Assembly (NCBI GenBank): GCA_024628785.1
Contig: CP102404.1
Coordinates: 124,001 to 188,000, forward strand
Direction of reading: 5' to 3'
Source: Fusobacteria bacterium ZRK30
Lineage (GTDB): Bacteria > Fusobacteriota > Fusobacteriia > Fusobacteriales > Fusobacteriaceae
DNA: 64,000 nt
Made by a program: the position numbers and the translations under genes
In this document: in pieces, positions 24,465 to 33,557 of the stretch
Layout: every line of letters begins with the position of its first letter
How positions within the stretch are numbered: position 1 is the first letter of the stretch
Notes under the pieces: model-generated
The model's input: only the letters and a program-made list of their open reading frames with translations
Told to the model about the DNA's origin: nothing
Databases searched by the model: none

Positions 24465-25466
24465 TTATCTTGCCGAATTTATAGCTTCTAATAACTTCTT
24501 ACCTAATTCACCGTTTTTATTTACGTATTCATCATGTACTGGCTTAAGTGCTGCTTTGAAAGCGTCTAAATTAGGCTCAGTAATAGTTACACCATTTTCC
24601 TGGAAGTAATTTATTAGGTTCTTCTCATCATTCATAAACATTTCAGTATGAGATTTTCCTGCTTTTTCTACTCCATCAGCTAATATTTGCTGAAGATCTT
24701 CTGGAAGCTTTTGCCAAGTACTTTTCCCTACAATGTAGTTCTGATCATTGATTATATGGTTTGTCATTGCTATATAACTCTGAACCTCATAAAATTTAGA
24801 ACTCTTTATTGCTGAAAGCGGATTTTCTTGACCATCCACTGCATTAGTCTGAAGTGCAAGATAAACTTCTGTAAAGGCCATAGGTGTAGGTGAAGCCCCT
24901 ACAAACTTTGCATAGTCGAGGTTAGCTTGAGCATTAGGTACTCTTAGTTTCATCCCCTTCATATCTTCAATACTCTCTATTGGTTTATTTGAACTTGTTT
25001 GTCTAGAACCATTATAGGCATTTGTAAGAATCTTCCAGTTATTTTCTTCTTCAAACTTCTTTAATAAGTTTTTACCTTCAGCAGTTTTAAAAAGACTATT
25101 TCTCAAGTGGTCATAGTTATCAAATACGTATGGTAACTGAAATATTTCCGCTTCCTTTACCCATAGACCTAAACGTCCTGTTTCAGCAAGAACAAGATCT
25201 AAAGACCCCTCCTTTACCTGTGAAAGCATCTCTCTGTCGTCTCCAAGCTGTGAATCAGGGTATATTTTTATTATTAGTCTGTTCCCACTCTTTTCAGCTA
25301 CATAATCTGCCAGTCCCTTCACAGCTTTATATTCATTTGACTGAACACCAGGTGTCAGTCCAAATTTTAATTCGAATTTTTCTGCTGCACCTTCCTTGTT
25401 TCCGCCACACCCTACTAAAGTCATAATCATTCCTAAAGTCAACAACAATCCCATAATTTTTTTCAT
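24465..25466 (-). CDS. siaP: TRAP substrate-binding protein, sialic acid
   Basis: 333 residues. Lipoprotein-type signal (LLTLGMIMTLVGCGG, lipobox cysteine at ~20), which in a diderm would anchor it in the periplasm. DctP-type motifs: YPDSQLGDDREMLSQVKEGS (residues ~71-90), MKGMKLRVPNA with the carboxylate-binding Arg (~175), and AFTEVYLALQTNAVDGQENP (~197-216). SiaP proteins are usually soluble, so a lipobox is a small variation. Substrate assignment comes from the nan operon. Confidence 0.92.
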   Translation of the reverse strand: MKKIMGLLLTLGMIMTLVGCGGNKEGAAEKFELKFGLTPGVQSNEYKAVKGLADYVAEKSGNRLIIKIYPDSQLGDDREMLSQVKEGSLDLVLAETGRLGLWVKEAEIFQLPYVFDNYDHLRNSLFKTAEGKNLLKKFEEENNWKILTNAYNGSRQTSSNKPIESIEDMKGMKLRVPNAQANLDYAKFVGASPTPMAFTEVYLALQTNAVDGQENPLSAIKSSKFYEVQSYIAMTNHIINDQNYIVGKSTWQKLPEDLQQILADGVEKAGKSHTEMFMNDEKNLINYFQENGVTITEPNLDAFKAALKPVHDEYVNKNGELGKKLLEAINSAR

Positions 25467-25495
25467 TGCCTTTCCCCCTTTTTATTTTTAGTTTT

Positions 25496-26374
25496 TTAAA
25501 TATATTTTCTAGAAAGCTCTTTTGCTTTCTCTATCTTTTTCATAGACAGTTTCTTCATTGGCTGCTTTGTATAACCTGCATCTACTCCCTGTTCCTGAAG
25601 CATCGCCTTAATAGTCTGATATAGGCCGTTGTTCAATATTTCCTCTATAAGGTCATTGGTTATGTGCTGCAGCTCCCTCGCCTCAGCAATCTTCCCTTCC
25701 CTTGTTAGTTCAAATATCTTCTTAGCTCTTACTCCATTTACATTAAAAGTACTGCCAATAGCCCCATCTACTCCCAGTACAGTTGCTGAAAGCATCATTT
25801 CATCAAAACCTGCATAGATAAGGTGTTCTGGAAAATATTTTCTCATTCTTTCAAGAAGGAAGAAATCTCCCGCTGTAAATTTAACACCAATTATATATTT
25901 ATTTTCAAAAAGTTCAGCAAACTGATCTATAGTAATATTTACACCAGTTAAAAACGGAATAGAATAAATTACCATATCCATTTGAGTAGCTTCTATTATA
26001 GCGTTGTAGTAGTATTTTATCTCTTCAAAATCAAATTTATAATAAAATGGTGTCACTGCTGATAATGAGTCATATCCTAAATTTTTTGCATATTTTCCAA
26101 GTTCTATAGATTCATCCAGGTTTATTGATCCTACCTGTGCCATTAACTTTACCTCTCCCTTAGTTTCATCCATTGCAATCTTAAAGATCCTCTTTTTATC
26201 TTCAGTAGCCAGCATAAAGTTTTCCCCTGTACTGCCTCCTACATATAACCCATCTACTCCCATGATATCGATGTTATGTCTTATTATCTCCCTAGTGCCA
26301 GTCTCATTAATCTTTCCATTTTCATCATAAGCTACCATTAGAGCACTAAATACTCCTCCTAATTCTTTTTTCAT
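25496..26374 (-). CDS. nanA: N-acetylneuraminate lyase
   Basis: 292 residues from ATG 26374 (AAGGAGGGAACA upstream); the longer frame to 26422 overlaps the regulator's stop and has no ribosome site. DHDPS-family TIM barrel: GLYVGGSTGENFML (phosphate/carboxylate loop, residues ~43-56), MVIYSIPFLTGVNI with catalytic Tyr (~133-146), Schiff-base Lys in GVKFTAGDF (~162), YAGFDEMM (~187). It cleaves Neu5Ac to ManNAc and pyruvate. First metabolic gene of the operon, starting 10 bp after the regulator. Confidence 0.94.
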   Translation of the reverse strand: MKKELGGVFSALMVAYDENGKINETGTREIIRHNIDIMGVDGLYVGGSTGENFMLATEDKKRIFKIAMDETKGEVKLMAQVGSINLDESIELGKYAKNLGYDSLSAVTPFYYKFDFEEIKYYYNAIIEATQMDMVIYSIPFLTGVNITIDQFAELFENKYIIGVKFTAGDFFLLERMRKYFPEHLIYAGFDEMMLSATVLGVDGAIGSTFNVNGVRAKKIFELTREGKIAEARELQHITNDLIEEILNNGLYQTIKAMLQEQGVDAGYTKQPMKKLSMKKIEKAKELSRKYI

Positions 26375-26384
26375 TGTTCCCTCC

Positions 26385-27425
26385 TTAGAATATATTAAAG
26401 TTTTTAAATATGTCTCTTTCATGATTTGCTTCTATCTGATTCAGATTTTCTTTAAAAACTATCTCAGTTTTAGTCGTATATCCGATCTTTTCCTTTTTCC
26501 CATTTAATTTATTAAAAATAATCTTTCCTGCAAGGTAAGCCTGTAAAAAATAATTTTCTTTTGTTGTAGCTACAATTTGATCCTTTTTTATAAGATTTAT
26601 AGTTTCTTTGTCTATTCCATTGGCCATTAATTTAATATTATTTAGTCCTGCATCTTTTAAAAAATTCGCTACCTTATCTACATACCTCGATGTATAAATA
26701 TATTTTGCTTCATCTATACTGTCTATCTTTAATATCTCATCTAAATTATTGTTTAGATTTTTTATATAATTTACTTTAATATCTTTTAAATTACTAGCAT
26801 CTAACTCTTCTAGGAATCCTTCCATATAAACACTAGAAGATATCTTATCGTCATCTGAATCTAATACTATTACCTTGTCTTCTGCTCGAGCCAATTTAGT
26901 TAAAATCCCTGCTGCAATTCTTCCTGAATTTTTGTAATCCGATCCTATAAATGATATTTCATCATTTATTTTTTTGTCCAAACTTACCAGAGGAATATGA
27001 GGGTATTTCTTAAGAGAAGTCACTACTTCCTCCTTTAGCATAGGAGTAATTATTATTCCATCTACATTATTATATTCTAAAATTGTATTCAGCTTTATAA
27101 TTTGTTCCTTTGGTTTTGCTATATCTGTCACGATTATCTCTAAAGAAACATTGTATTTAGATGTCTCTTCCTTAAGCATCTCGAGCCCCTCTATTATCTC
27201 TTCCAGGTATTTTTGGTTTTTAGATTTCACCAAAAAGGCATAGATCTTCCTGTCCTTTTGATTAGCCAGGATGCTTCCCACATAATTTTTTTTATAGCCT
27301 ACTTCCTCACATAATTTCAATATTTTATTTTTAGTCTCAGGCTTTATACTTTCATCTCCCTTGAGGGCTCTAGCTACTGTCGTTCTAGAAACACCTAACA
27401 TGGAAGCTATTTCTTTTTGTGTCAT
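26385..27425 (-). CDS. LacI family regulator of the sialic acid operon
   Basis: 346 residues from ATG 27425 (AAAGGAGTGAAATT upstream; the longer frame lacks this). N-terminal HTH MTQKEIASMLGVSRTTVARA with hinge helix, then YVGSILANQKDRKIYAFLVK opens the periplasmic-binding-like sensor domain (DGIIITPM, PLVSLDKKI, FIGSDYKNSG). First gene of the nan operon, so autoregulated. Two CG-centred sites TACACGGGAACA/TACACGAGAACA flank the upstream region (27449-27462, 27581-27592) and are the likely operators. A LacI-type regulator here, rather than RpiR or GntR NanR, is a moderate deviation from textbook systems. Confidence 0.88.
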   Translation of the reverse strand: MTQKEIASMLGVSRTTVARALKGDESIKPETKNKILKLCEEVGYKKNYVGSILANQKDRKIYAFLVKSKNQKYLEEIIEGLEMLKEETSKYNVSLEIIVTDIAKPKEQIIKLNTILEYNNVDGIIITPMLKEEVVTSLKKYPHIPLVSLDKKINDEISFIGSDYKNSGRIAAGILTKLARAEDKVIVLDSDDDKISSSVYMEGFLEELDASNLKDIKVNYIKNLNNNLDEILKIDSIDEAKYIYTSRYVDKVANFLKDAGLNNIKLMANGIDKETINLIKKDQIVATTKENYFLQAYLAGKIIFNKLNGKKEKIGYTTKTEIVFKENLNQIEANHERDIFKNFNIF

Positions 27426-27448
27426 AATTTCACTCCTTTTCAAACTTT

Positions 27449-27496
27449 TGTTCCCGTGTACATTATAAATATAGATCATAAATTTCTATTTGTCAA
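27449..27496 (-). promoter_or_regulatory. nan operon promoter with downstream LacI-type operator
   Basis: On the minus strand TTGACA (27496-27491), 17-bp spacer, TATATT (27473-27468). The operator TGTACACGGGAACA (27462-27449) covers about +6 to +19. Confidence 0.7.
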
Positions 27497-27580
27497 ATGT
27501 TTTTCGTCTTATTTAGACCTATTTAAGTACAAAAATTTTAATTTAAGGTCAATATCATTATTATTTTATACTTATTAAAA

Positions 27581-27592
27581 TACACGAGAACA
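27581..27592. promoter_or_regulatory. Second LacI-type operator TACACGAGAACA
   Basis: Shares 11 of 12 bases (TACACGRGAACA) with the site at 27449-27462, about 130 bp away in the opposite orientation; such spacing permits DNA looping by a LacI tetramer or separate control of the divergent HAD gene. Confidence 0.6.
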
Positions 27593-27866
27593 TTTATATA
27601 TCAACAACAGAAAACCAATACTAAATAGACTCTATGGGAATTAATTAAAAAATCGCGGACAAAAATAAAAGAATTTTTAGATATTACCTGATGTATAATC
27701 GCTATTTTAACTTCATCACTTACGTTAATTTTTAATTATTTTAGCAGTGCTAATCCTCAAGCATAAAAATAAACTCTTATTTGCTTCCTATGAAAATATA
27801 AATTTTGGAAAAATTAAAAAAATGGACTATTATTAAGGGTAATAAAAACATTAAAGGAGGAGATTC

Positions 27867-28622
27867 ATGTATAAGCTCGCAGTATTTGACATAGATGGAA
27901 CCCTAACAGTTAAAGGAAATGAGATCCCAAAAACCGCTCTTATGGCAATAAAAAAAATGAAAGAAAATGGTATCGAATGTCTCATTGCTACAGGGAGAGA
28001 AAGGGAAAATTTAGAAGAGATCCTAAATATAACAGGGATAGATAATTATATAGCATGTAATGGCCAATATGTGAAATACAAAAATGAAATAATATATAGA
28101 TACACCTACCCTGAAGATGTCCTAGAGGAAATAAGGACGATCTGTGAGAATAAAGGCTATTGCTACGGGTTTTCCAATGGAAAGGGACTTTATCTATCTG
28201 ATATAGAAACAATAAGAAAAGAACAAGTTCATCACATGTTAGACAGCATAAAGCTTCTTAAAAACTTAGAGGGAGAAGTCGAAAATATAATTCTTTTTGC
28301 TAAAGACGGTGGAAAACACTTTAAGCCTCTAAAAAAAAATTATGAGTTGGGACCTTGGGGAAATGGTATGTTTGATCTCTTGAAAATTGGTCGATCAAAG
28401 GCTATAGGAGTAGAAGAGATCGCCGGAAGAATAGGAATAGAAAGAGAGAGAATAGTATCTTTTGGTGATGGATTAAATGATTTGGAGATGATAAAATATG
28501 CAGGTCTTGGAGTGGCTATGGGTAATGCAAAAGTAGAATTAAAGAAAGTCGCAGATCATATAACTGACACAGCATCCAATGATGGAATTTATAAGGCATG
28601 CAAAAAGTTTGGATTAATTTAG
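27867..28622 (+). CDS. HAD superfamily Cof-type phosphatase
   Basis: 251 residues. DIDGTLTVKGNEIP with nucleophile Asp (residues ~8-21), LIATGRE with Thr/Ser motif II (~40), Lys of motif III in KIGRSKAIGVEEIA (~174) and FGDGLNDLEMIKYAGLGVAM motif IV (~198-217): a complete class IIB Cof-like HAD that dephosphorylates sugar phosphates or cofactors. AAAGGAGGAGATTC precedes ATG. Divergent from the nan operon across a 387-bp spacer that contains one of the LacI-type sites, so co-regulation with sialic acid use is possible. Confidence 0.88.
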   Translation: MYKLAVFDIDGTLTVKGNEIPKTALMAIKKMKENGIECLIATGRERENLEEILNITGIDNYIACNGQYVKYKNEIIYRYTYPEDVLEEIRTICENKGYCYGFSNGKGLYLSDIETIRKEQVHHMLDSIKLLKNLEGEVENIILFAKDGGKHFKPLKKNYELGPWGNGMFDLLKIGRSKAIGVEEIAGRIGIERERIVSFGDGLNDLEMIKYAGLGVAMGNAKVELKKVADHITDTASNDGIYKACKKFGLI

Positions 28623-28649
28623 AAATGTATTTGATAATTCAGGAAAAAT

Positions 28650-28742
28650 AAAATATGCAAAAGGAGAGATTACAAAGGAACAATATCAAGAGGTTAAAGA
28701 TAAAATTAAATCTAAAAGGCAGTCATATCAGCTGTCTTTTTT
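28650..28742 (+). pseudogene. SHOCT-domain relic followed by a terminator hairpin
   Basis: Without a start codon the plus strand reads SGKIKYAKGEITKEQYQEVK DKIKSKR, the short C-terminal SHOCT motif. AGGCAG ... CTGTCTTTTTTT at ~28719-28742 forms a terminator that may now serve the HAD gene. Confidence 0.55.
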
Positions 28743-28802
28743 TACTCCTTTACTAAAATTTAAAATAAATAAAAAACATCCATATCCTTAAGACTAAAAC
28801 GA

Positions 28803-28837
28803 AAGAAAGAGTCGACTGGTTAGGTTGACTCTTTCAA
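28803..28837 (-). terminator. Terminator after the ROK kinase gene
   Basis: GAAAGAGTCGAC ... GTTGACTCTTTC imperfect hairpin downstream of the stop at 28900. Confidence 0.75.
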
Positions 28838-28899
28838 TAATCAATTATGATAATATAAATTATTACAATTTCATTTATCTTTATACGTTTTATGAAAAT

Positions 28900-29856
28900 T
28901 TAACACTTAGCAAGCAAAGCTGCTGCTCCTATTATTCCTGCTTCATTACCTAATTTTGCAGGTAAAATTTGTAAACCATCAATACATGCTAGCAGGCTAT
29001 ATTTTTTTATCTTCTTTCTGATTCCATCAAATAAAATATCTCCTGCAAGAGCCACTCCTCCTCCTATTACTACTACCTCTGGATTAGTTACATGTAACAA
29101 GATCGATAGTCCATAAGCTATATATTCCGTAATATAGTCAACTATGTCTAAGGAAAAGCTATCTCCTAATTTTGCCGCATCAAATACATCTTTAGCTTCT
29201 ATTTTTTGCCCCTCTTTACTTGAAATAATATCCCAAAGTTTATTATTTTTATTTATAGTCAGTCTTGACTGAGCTTCTCTTTCGATTCCTGTCGCAGAAA
29301 CATATGCTTCAAAACACCCTTTTTTCCCACATCCACAGAGTTTTCCGCTAGGAACTATTGTCATATGACCAATCTCTCCACCTGCACCTTTAACTCCACC
29401 AATTAATTTACCATTGGTTACTATTCCCCCTCCTATTCCAGTCCCTAGAGCCATTCCAACAACATCACTATAGCCCTTAGCTGAGCCCTGCCAAATTTCT
29501 CCTAAAGTAATTACATTAACATCGTTATCTACCTTTACTTTATATCCTGTTTTCTCTTCTAATATCTTAGCCACATTAAGATTTTTCTTCCAAGGAAAAT
29601 TAGCGAAAAAACTTACTATTTCCTGATGAAGTACAGGACCAGGGATTCCCATTCCTACTCCAAGGATATCTTTATTATCAATATTTTTTTCAACACTCAT
29701 TTTTTTTATTACTTCGGCAATTCTATTAAAACAATCATCAAAACCTGCTTCTGAACTGGTTTTTATAGATTCTTTTAACAATATTTCCCCTTCTATGTTG
29801 AGCAACCCAATCTTAGTATTTGTACCGCCAAGATCTACTCCAAATAAATATTTCAT
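28900..29856 (-). CDS. ROK family glucokinase-like sugar kinase
   Basis: 318 residues. GVDLGGTNTKIGLL (residues ~5-18) ATP site, GVGMGIPGPV (~67), VDNDVNVITLGE (~107), GTGIGGGIVTNG (~139) and zinc site GHMTIVPSGKLCGCGKKGCFE (His plus Cys cluster). Bacterial ROK glucokinases have this exact layout, but other hexoses or amino sugars are possible. Last gene of a minus-strand series CutC, PTS EIIC, M81 peptidase, dipeptide transporter. GGGGGGATAG precedes ATG. Confidence 0.85.
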   Translation of the reverse strand: MKYLFGVDLGGTNTKIGLLNIEGEILLKESIKTSSEAGFDDCFNRIAEVIKKMSVEKNIDNKDILGVGMGIPGPVLHQEIVSFFANFPWKKNLNVAKILEEKTGYKVKVDNDVNVITLGEIWQGSAKGYSDVVGMALGTGIGGGIVTNGKLIGGVKGAGGEIGHMTIVPSGKLCGCGKKGCFEAYVSATGIEREAQSRLTINKNNKLWDIISSKEGQKIEAKDVFDAAKLGDSFSLDIVDYITEYIAYGLSILLHVTNPEVVVIGGGVALAGDILFDGIRKKIKKYSLLACIDGLQILPAKLGNEAGIIGAAALLAKC

Positions 29857-29918
29857 ACTTATTCTATCCCCCCTAATTTTTTTCTATTCTCTGAGGTAAA
29901 GGTTTTTCACCCATTTTT

Positions 29919-30542
29919 TCAGGCTAAATTCCCTACGATTTTTTTCCCATGGAATTCAGTAGATGATATTTTTAACTTTACTTTTTCATAATTTTCTAAA
30001 GTAACTCCACCAGCAACAACAATTTTGATTTTATTATCAGCAATTTTAATCATCTTATTTAATATATCCGCTCCTTCTAAGGCCGTCTTACGACCTCCAG
30101 AAGTAAGGATTCTTTTAACTCCTAATTGAGCTAAATTTTCTATCTCATTTTCAGGATTTATAACTTCATCTATGGCTTTATGAAAGGTAACTTCCATACC
30201 ATTAGTTTCTTTTAAAAGTCTCTTTAAAACAGGATAATCAACTTTATTATTAGAAGTTAAAACTCCTAATACTACACCTTTTACACCTAATTTTTTAAAT
30301 AATCTGATATCCTCTACCATAATTTCAATCTCAGTAGGAGAATAGCAAAAGTTTCCTCCTCTAGGCCTTATCATAACTAATGTTGGTATTTTTAATTTTT
30401 CTAAGATTTTCTTTACTGTCCCATATGATGGGGTAGTCCCCCCCTCATACAGATTCTCACAGAGTTCAATCCTTTCAGCACCAGATTTTTCAGCATTTTC
30501 AGCCTCTATAAAGTTTCCAACACAGGCTTCTCTTATTATCAT
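29919..30542 (-). CDS. cutC: CutC family protein
   Basis: 207 residues, slightly short of E. coli CutC (~248). REACVGNFIEAENAEKSGAE, RIELCENLYEGGTTPSYGTV and MIRPRGGNFCYS are diagnostic CutC motifs; VTFHKAIDEV and RILTSGGRKTALEG complete the TIM barrel. Originally linked to copper homeostasis, although the enzymatic role is unresolved; the C-terminal ~40 residues are shorter than usual. Its location between sugar-handling genes argues for a metabolic role here. Confidence 0.9.
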   Translation of the reverse strand: MIIREACVGNFIEAENAEKSGAERIELCENLYEGGTTPSYGTVKKILEKLKIPTLVMIRPRGGNFCYSPTEIEIMVEDIRLFKKLGVKGVVLGVLTSNNKVDYPVLKRLLKETNGMEVTFHKAIDEVINPENEIENLAQLGVKRILTSGGRKTALEGADILNKMIKIADNKIKIVVAGGVTLENYEKVKLKISSTEFHGKKIVGNLA

Positions 30543-30620
30543 ATTTCTAGACCTCCAATTAAATTAATTCACTTAAAATTAGGATAGATTTGGTTTAGAT
30601 CACCTAATATTTCTCTATCC

Positions 30621-31922
30621 TTATTCTTGTTGTTCCTTTTCAAAAGCTTTTACCTGATCCTCTTCATATTTACTAGCTTTATCTAAAATTCTTAAAAATG
30701 GAAGATAAATTAATGCTCCAATAATTAAGTTTGTAATCTGCATCAAGGACCCAGAAATATCTCCTACTGTTATAAACCCACTTATAAGTGCAGGGGTAGG
30801 CCAGGGAAATGGGACTCCTAAAGGTTTAGAAACTAATCCAATAGACATCGCTGCATACTGAGTAGTTAGTATTACTAACGGTACAATATTAAATGGTATC
30901 AACATAATTGGATTTAGTATAATCGGTAAACCAAATAATACAGGTTCATTGATATTAAAAATTCCAGGTATAGCTCCAATCCCTCCAACACTTCTAATAT
31001 GATTACTTCTAGCAAATAGTAGAATTGCCAAAAGTAAAGAAAGTGTACTTCCCGCTCCTCCCATCCAAATAAGATCAAAAAACTGTTCTGTAATTATATG
31101 CGGTAACGGTAATCCTTCTTTTAAAGCATTTATATTGTCAACTTGGTTTTCTAACCAAAATGGTCTTATCAATCCATTTATCATGGATCCACTATTAATC
31201 CCTACGGACCATAAAAGCGAGATACATAAAACAGTTAAAAATGACCCAACAAATGAAGTTCCTAAAGATTTTAATGGTAACGCTAAAATATTATAGATAA
31301 AATCATGAATAGTACCATAATCAGTATTCATCATTGTGACTCTAAGGAGCAGCGCTAAAGAAAGAATAACTGTTCCCGGGATTAATGCTTCAAAAGATTT
31401 TGTGACTTCAGGAGGAACACCATCAGGCATTTTAAGCAATATATTATGAGTTACAAAACATTTAAATATTTTAACAACAACAATACCTACAATCATCGCA
31501 ACAAATAATTCTTTACTTCCAAGCCATGTGAAGGTAATTACCTGTCCAAGGGTAGTTGTAGATTTTAAAGGTGTTAATATTAAAAATGAAGCTAGTGAGA
31601 GCAATCCAACCGCGATACTATCAAGCTTAAATTGCTTACCTAATTGTTGAGCTACTAAAAATGCCACATAGACAGCAATTAGAGAAAATGTTGCATTAAT
31701 AGGAATCTCTAAAGTTCTTTTCCAGCTTGGACCAAATTTATTATACATAAAATCTTGATATACAGTTGAAGGTAACACCGAAATAACCAAAAATATAGAC
31801 CCAATCATAAGTAGGGGCATCAAGATAATAAATGCTTTTCTAATTCCATTAATATAATTATTTTGGTTTATCCAAACTGCTATAGGAACTAACTTTTCTT
31901 CTAAAGTATTAATAATTTTCAT
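30621..31922 (-). CDS. PTS EIIC component, lactose/cellobiose family
   Basis: 433 residues from ATG 31922 (GAGGAGAATTGT upstream; the longer frame has none). ~10 membrane helices. PTS EIIC (LacE/CelB) motifs: LVPIAVWINQNNYINGIRKA near the N-terminus, LKMPDGVPPEVTKSFEALIP (residues ~158-177), GIFNINEPVLFGLPIILNPI (~320-339) and WPTPALISGFITVGD. No EIIA or EIIB gene is present in the window, so it must borrow partners or work differently. It lies between an M81 peptidase gene and cutC. Confidence 0.88.
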   Translation of the reverse strand: MKIINTLEEKLVPIAVWINQNNYINGIRKAFIILMPLLMIGSIFLVISVLPSTVYQDFMYNKFGPSWKRTLEIPINATFSLIAVYVAFLVAQQLGKQFKLDSIAVGLLSLASFLILTPLKSTTTLGQVITFTWLGSKELFVAMIVGIVVVKIFKCFVTHNILLKMPDGVPPEVTKSFEALIPGTVILSLALLLRVTMMNTDYGTIHDFIYNILALPLKSLGTSFVGSFLTVLCISLLWSVGINSGSMINGLIRPFWLENQVDNINALKEGLPLPHIITEQFFDLIWMGGAGSTLSLLLAILLFARSNHIRSVGGIGAIPGIFNINEPVLFGLPIILNPIMLIPFNIVPLVILTTQYAAMSIGLVSKPLGVPFPWPTPALISGFITVGDISGSLMQITNLIIGALIYLPFLRILDKASKYEEDQVKAFEKEQQE

Positions 31923-32063
31923 ACAATTCTCCTCATTAGATATTTTCATAAAATATTTCTTAATATAGTATTATACTACTAGATATTCAAGAGTCAAAAT
32001 TCAAGAATTAACATGATCTTAGATACACCATATTTAAAATCTTTAGGAGATATATTTAAAAAA

Positions 32064-33548
32064 TTATTTTAAATTTTTCTTTGGATCATAATCAAAATCT
32101 TTATCCAAAGGGTAAATAGGTCTTAAAACTTTTTCATATCTAATATTTTCAATGTCTTCATTAGTACTTCCTTTGGAAAGTGCCATTATTGTTTTTTTAG
32201 CAATTTTTTTATGAGGGGCAGTAAGGTATCCTAACTTACAAACAATAATCTCTGTTTTTGAGGGATTAAGCCCTAAATCAGTAAACATTTCAGGGGTAAT
32301 ATATCCCACATGCTTTTCTGAAACAATAATATCTACACCATTGGAATTAATAAGAGCTAAATCACTTTTATAACTACCCCATGATTTTAAATAATTCATT
32401 ACAGTACCTTTAATGATCAAAGGTTTTGTTGTTAAGGTATCGAATTTAGCCCCTATGGTTATTTCTATAGTTCTACCCACTTCCCCTTCACATTGAAGTG
32501 TAGCTTCTGGATCATAAATCCCTCCATAGATAATAGGACTATTTAATTTCCATCTTCTTTCATCTTTTAAAATCAATTCTAGTAGTTCAGTGCAATCAGA
32601 AGATGACCCAGCAGTTGGATTATCTCCAGAATCAGATAAATAAATAGGGAATTTTCCCTCTTTAACAGCTTCAAATACTTTATCTATAGATTTTTGAGGA
32701 TGATAAGTTTCTGTATGGAATTTAAAACTATCTCTTAAACTCCAAAACTCATCTGCCAACTCCAATGCTAATTTATCAGCTAATCCTTGATTATTTGAGG
32801 TAACAACATATGCAGCGACGCCAGCTTCGACACTATCTGCCCATGGGTAACCCATTAAGTAAGAAGCTGCCAAAACGTCTTCTGTTTTTTCTAATTTTCT
32901 TAATTTTTCCATGAGGAAAACCATAGGTTCTGTAGATGTTTCTGATTTTTCTCCGGCTATAAGAGTAGGTAATCTTACCCATGCTTTTGTCAATTTAGTG
33001 TTATTTTCCAATATGTCAATTAACATTTTTGCTGAGTGTTCTCCTGTTTCAAAACAATCAGTATGAGGAGCAAATTTATACCCTACATATCCATCACAAT
33101 TTTGATGCATATTATCCGTCATTGTTGTATGCATATCTAAAGCACAAACTACAGGAATATCAGGGAACAATTCCTTTAAAGCAATCAGTAAATCACCTTC
33201 TGCTTCTCCTAAACCTTTAACTCTCATGGATCCATGCAGTGCAAGATTAATTGCATCAATTTTTTTCTCTTCATTAGCAATAACAGCTCTTTTTAGAAAA
33301 TCTTTTTTTATTGCTTGATAAAAAGATAAGCTAACTTCTCCATTGGGAACAGCTCTAGCATTTACAGCAGGTATTACTTCATAACCCTGGTTAATAAGAG
33401 TATCCACTATTCCCTTAAGGGAATCATTTTTACTTTCAAAGTTTAATATTTCCATCCCATATTCCACATTAAAGTCTTTTTCATCAGCTATTATTGGATT
33501 AAAAGAATTTGATTCATGACGCATTCCTCCAACTAAGATCCTTTTCAT
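32064..33548 (-). CDS. M81 family metallopeptidase (MlrC/microcystinase C-like)
   Basis: 494 residues, typical of the M81/DUF1485 family. N-terminal GGMRHESNSFNPI (residues ~8-20), LALHGSMRVKGLGEAEGDLL (~107-126), ALDMHTTMTDNMH (~141-153) and APHTDCFETGEHSAKML (~166-182) hold the expected His/Asp metal ligands; the MlrC_C half includes LSDSGDNPTAGSSSDCTELL (~303-322). Known MlrC hydrolyses linear microcystin peptides. Directly downstream (10 bp) of the dipeptide ABC transporter, so it likely cleaves an imported unusual peptide or amide. Confidence 0.88.
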   Translation of the reverse strand: MKRILVGGMRHESNSFNPIIADEKDFNVEYGMEILNFESKNDSLKGIVDTLINQGYEVIPAVNARAVPNGEVSLSFYQAIKKDFLKRAVIANEEKKIDAINLALHGSMRVKGLGEAEGDLLIALKELFPDIPVVCALDMHTTMTDNMHQNCDGYVGYKFAPHTDCFETGEHSAKMLIDILENNTKLTKAWVRLPTLIAGEKSETSTEPMVFLMEKLRKLEKTEDVLAASYLMGYPWADSVEAGVAAYVVTSNNQGLADKLALELADEFWSLRDSFKFHTETYHPQKSIDKVFEAVKEGKFPIYLSDSGDNPTAGSSSDCTELLELILKDERRWKLNSPIIYGGIYDPEATLQCEGEVGRTIEITIGAKFDTLTTKPLIIKGTVMNYLKSWGSYKSDLALINSNGVDIIVSEKHVGYITPEMFTDLGLNPSKTEIIVCKLGYLTAPHKKIAKKTIMALSKGSTNEDIENIRYEKVLRPIYPLDKDFDYDPKKNLK

Positions 33549-33557
33549 AAATTCCTC

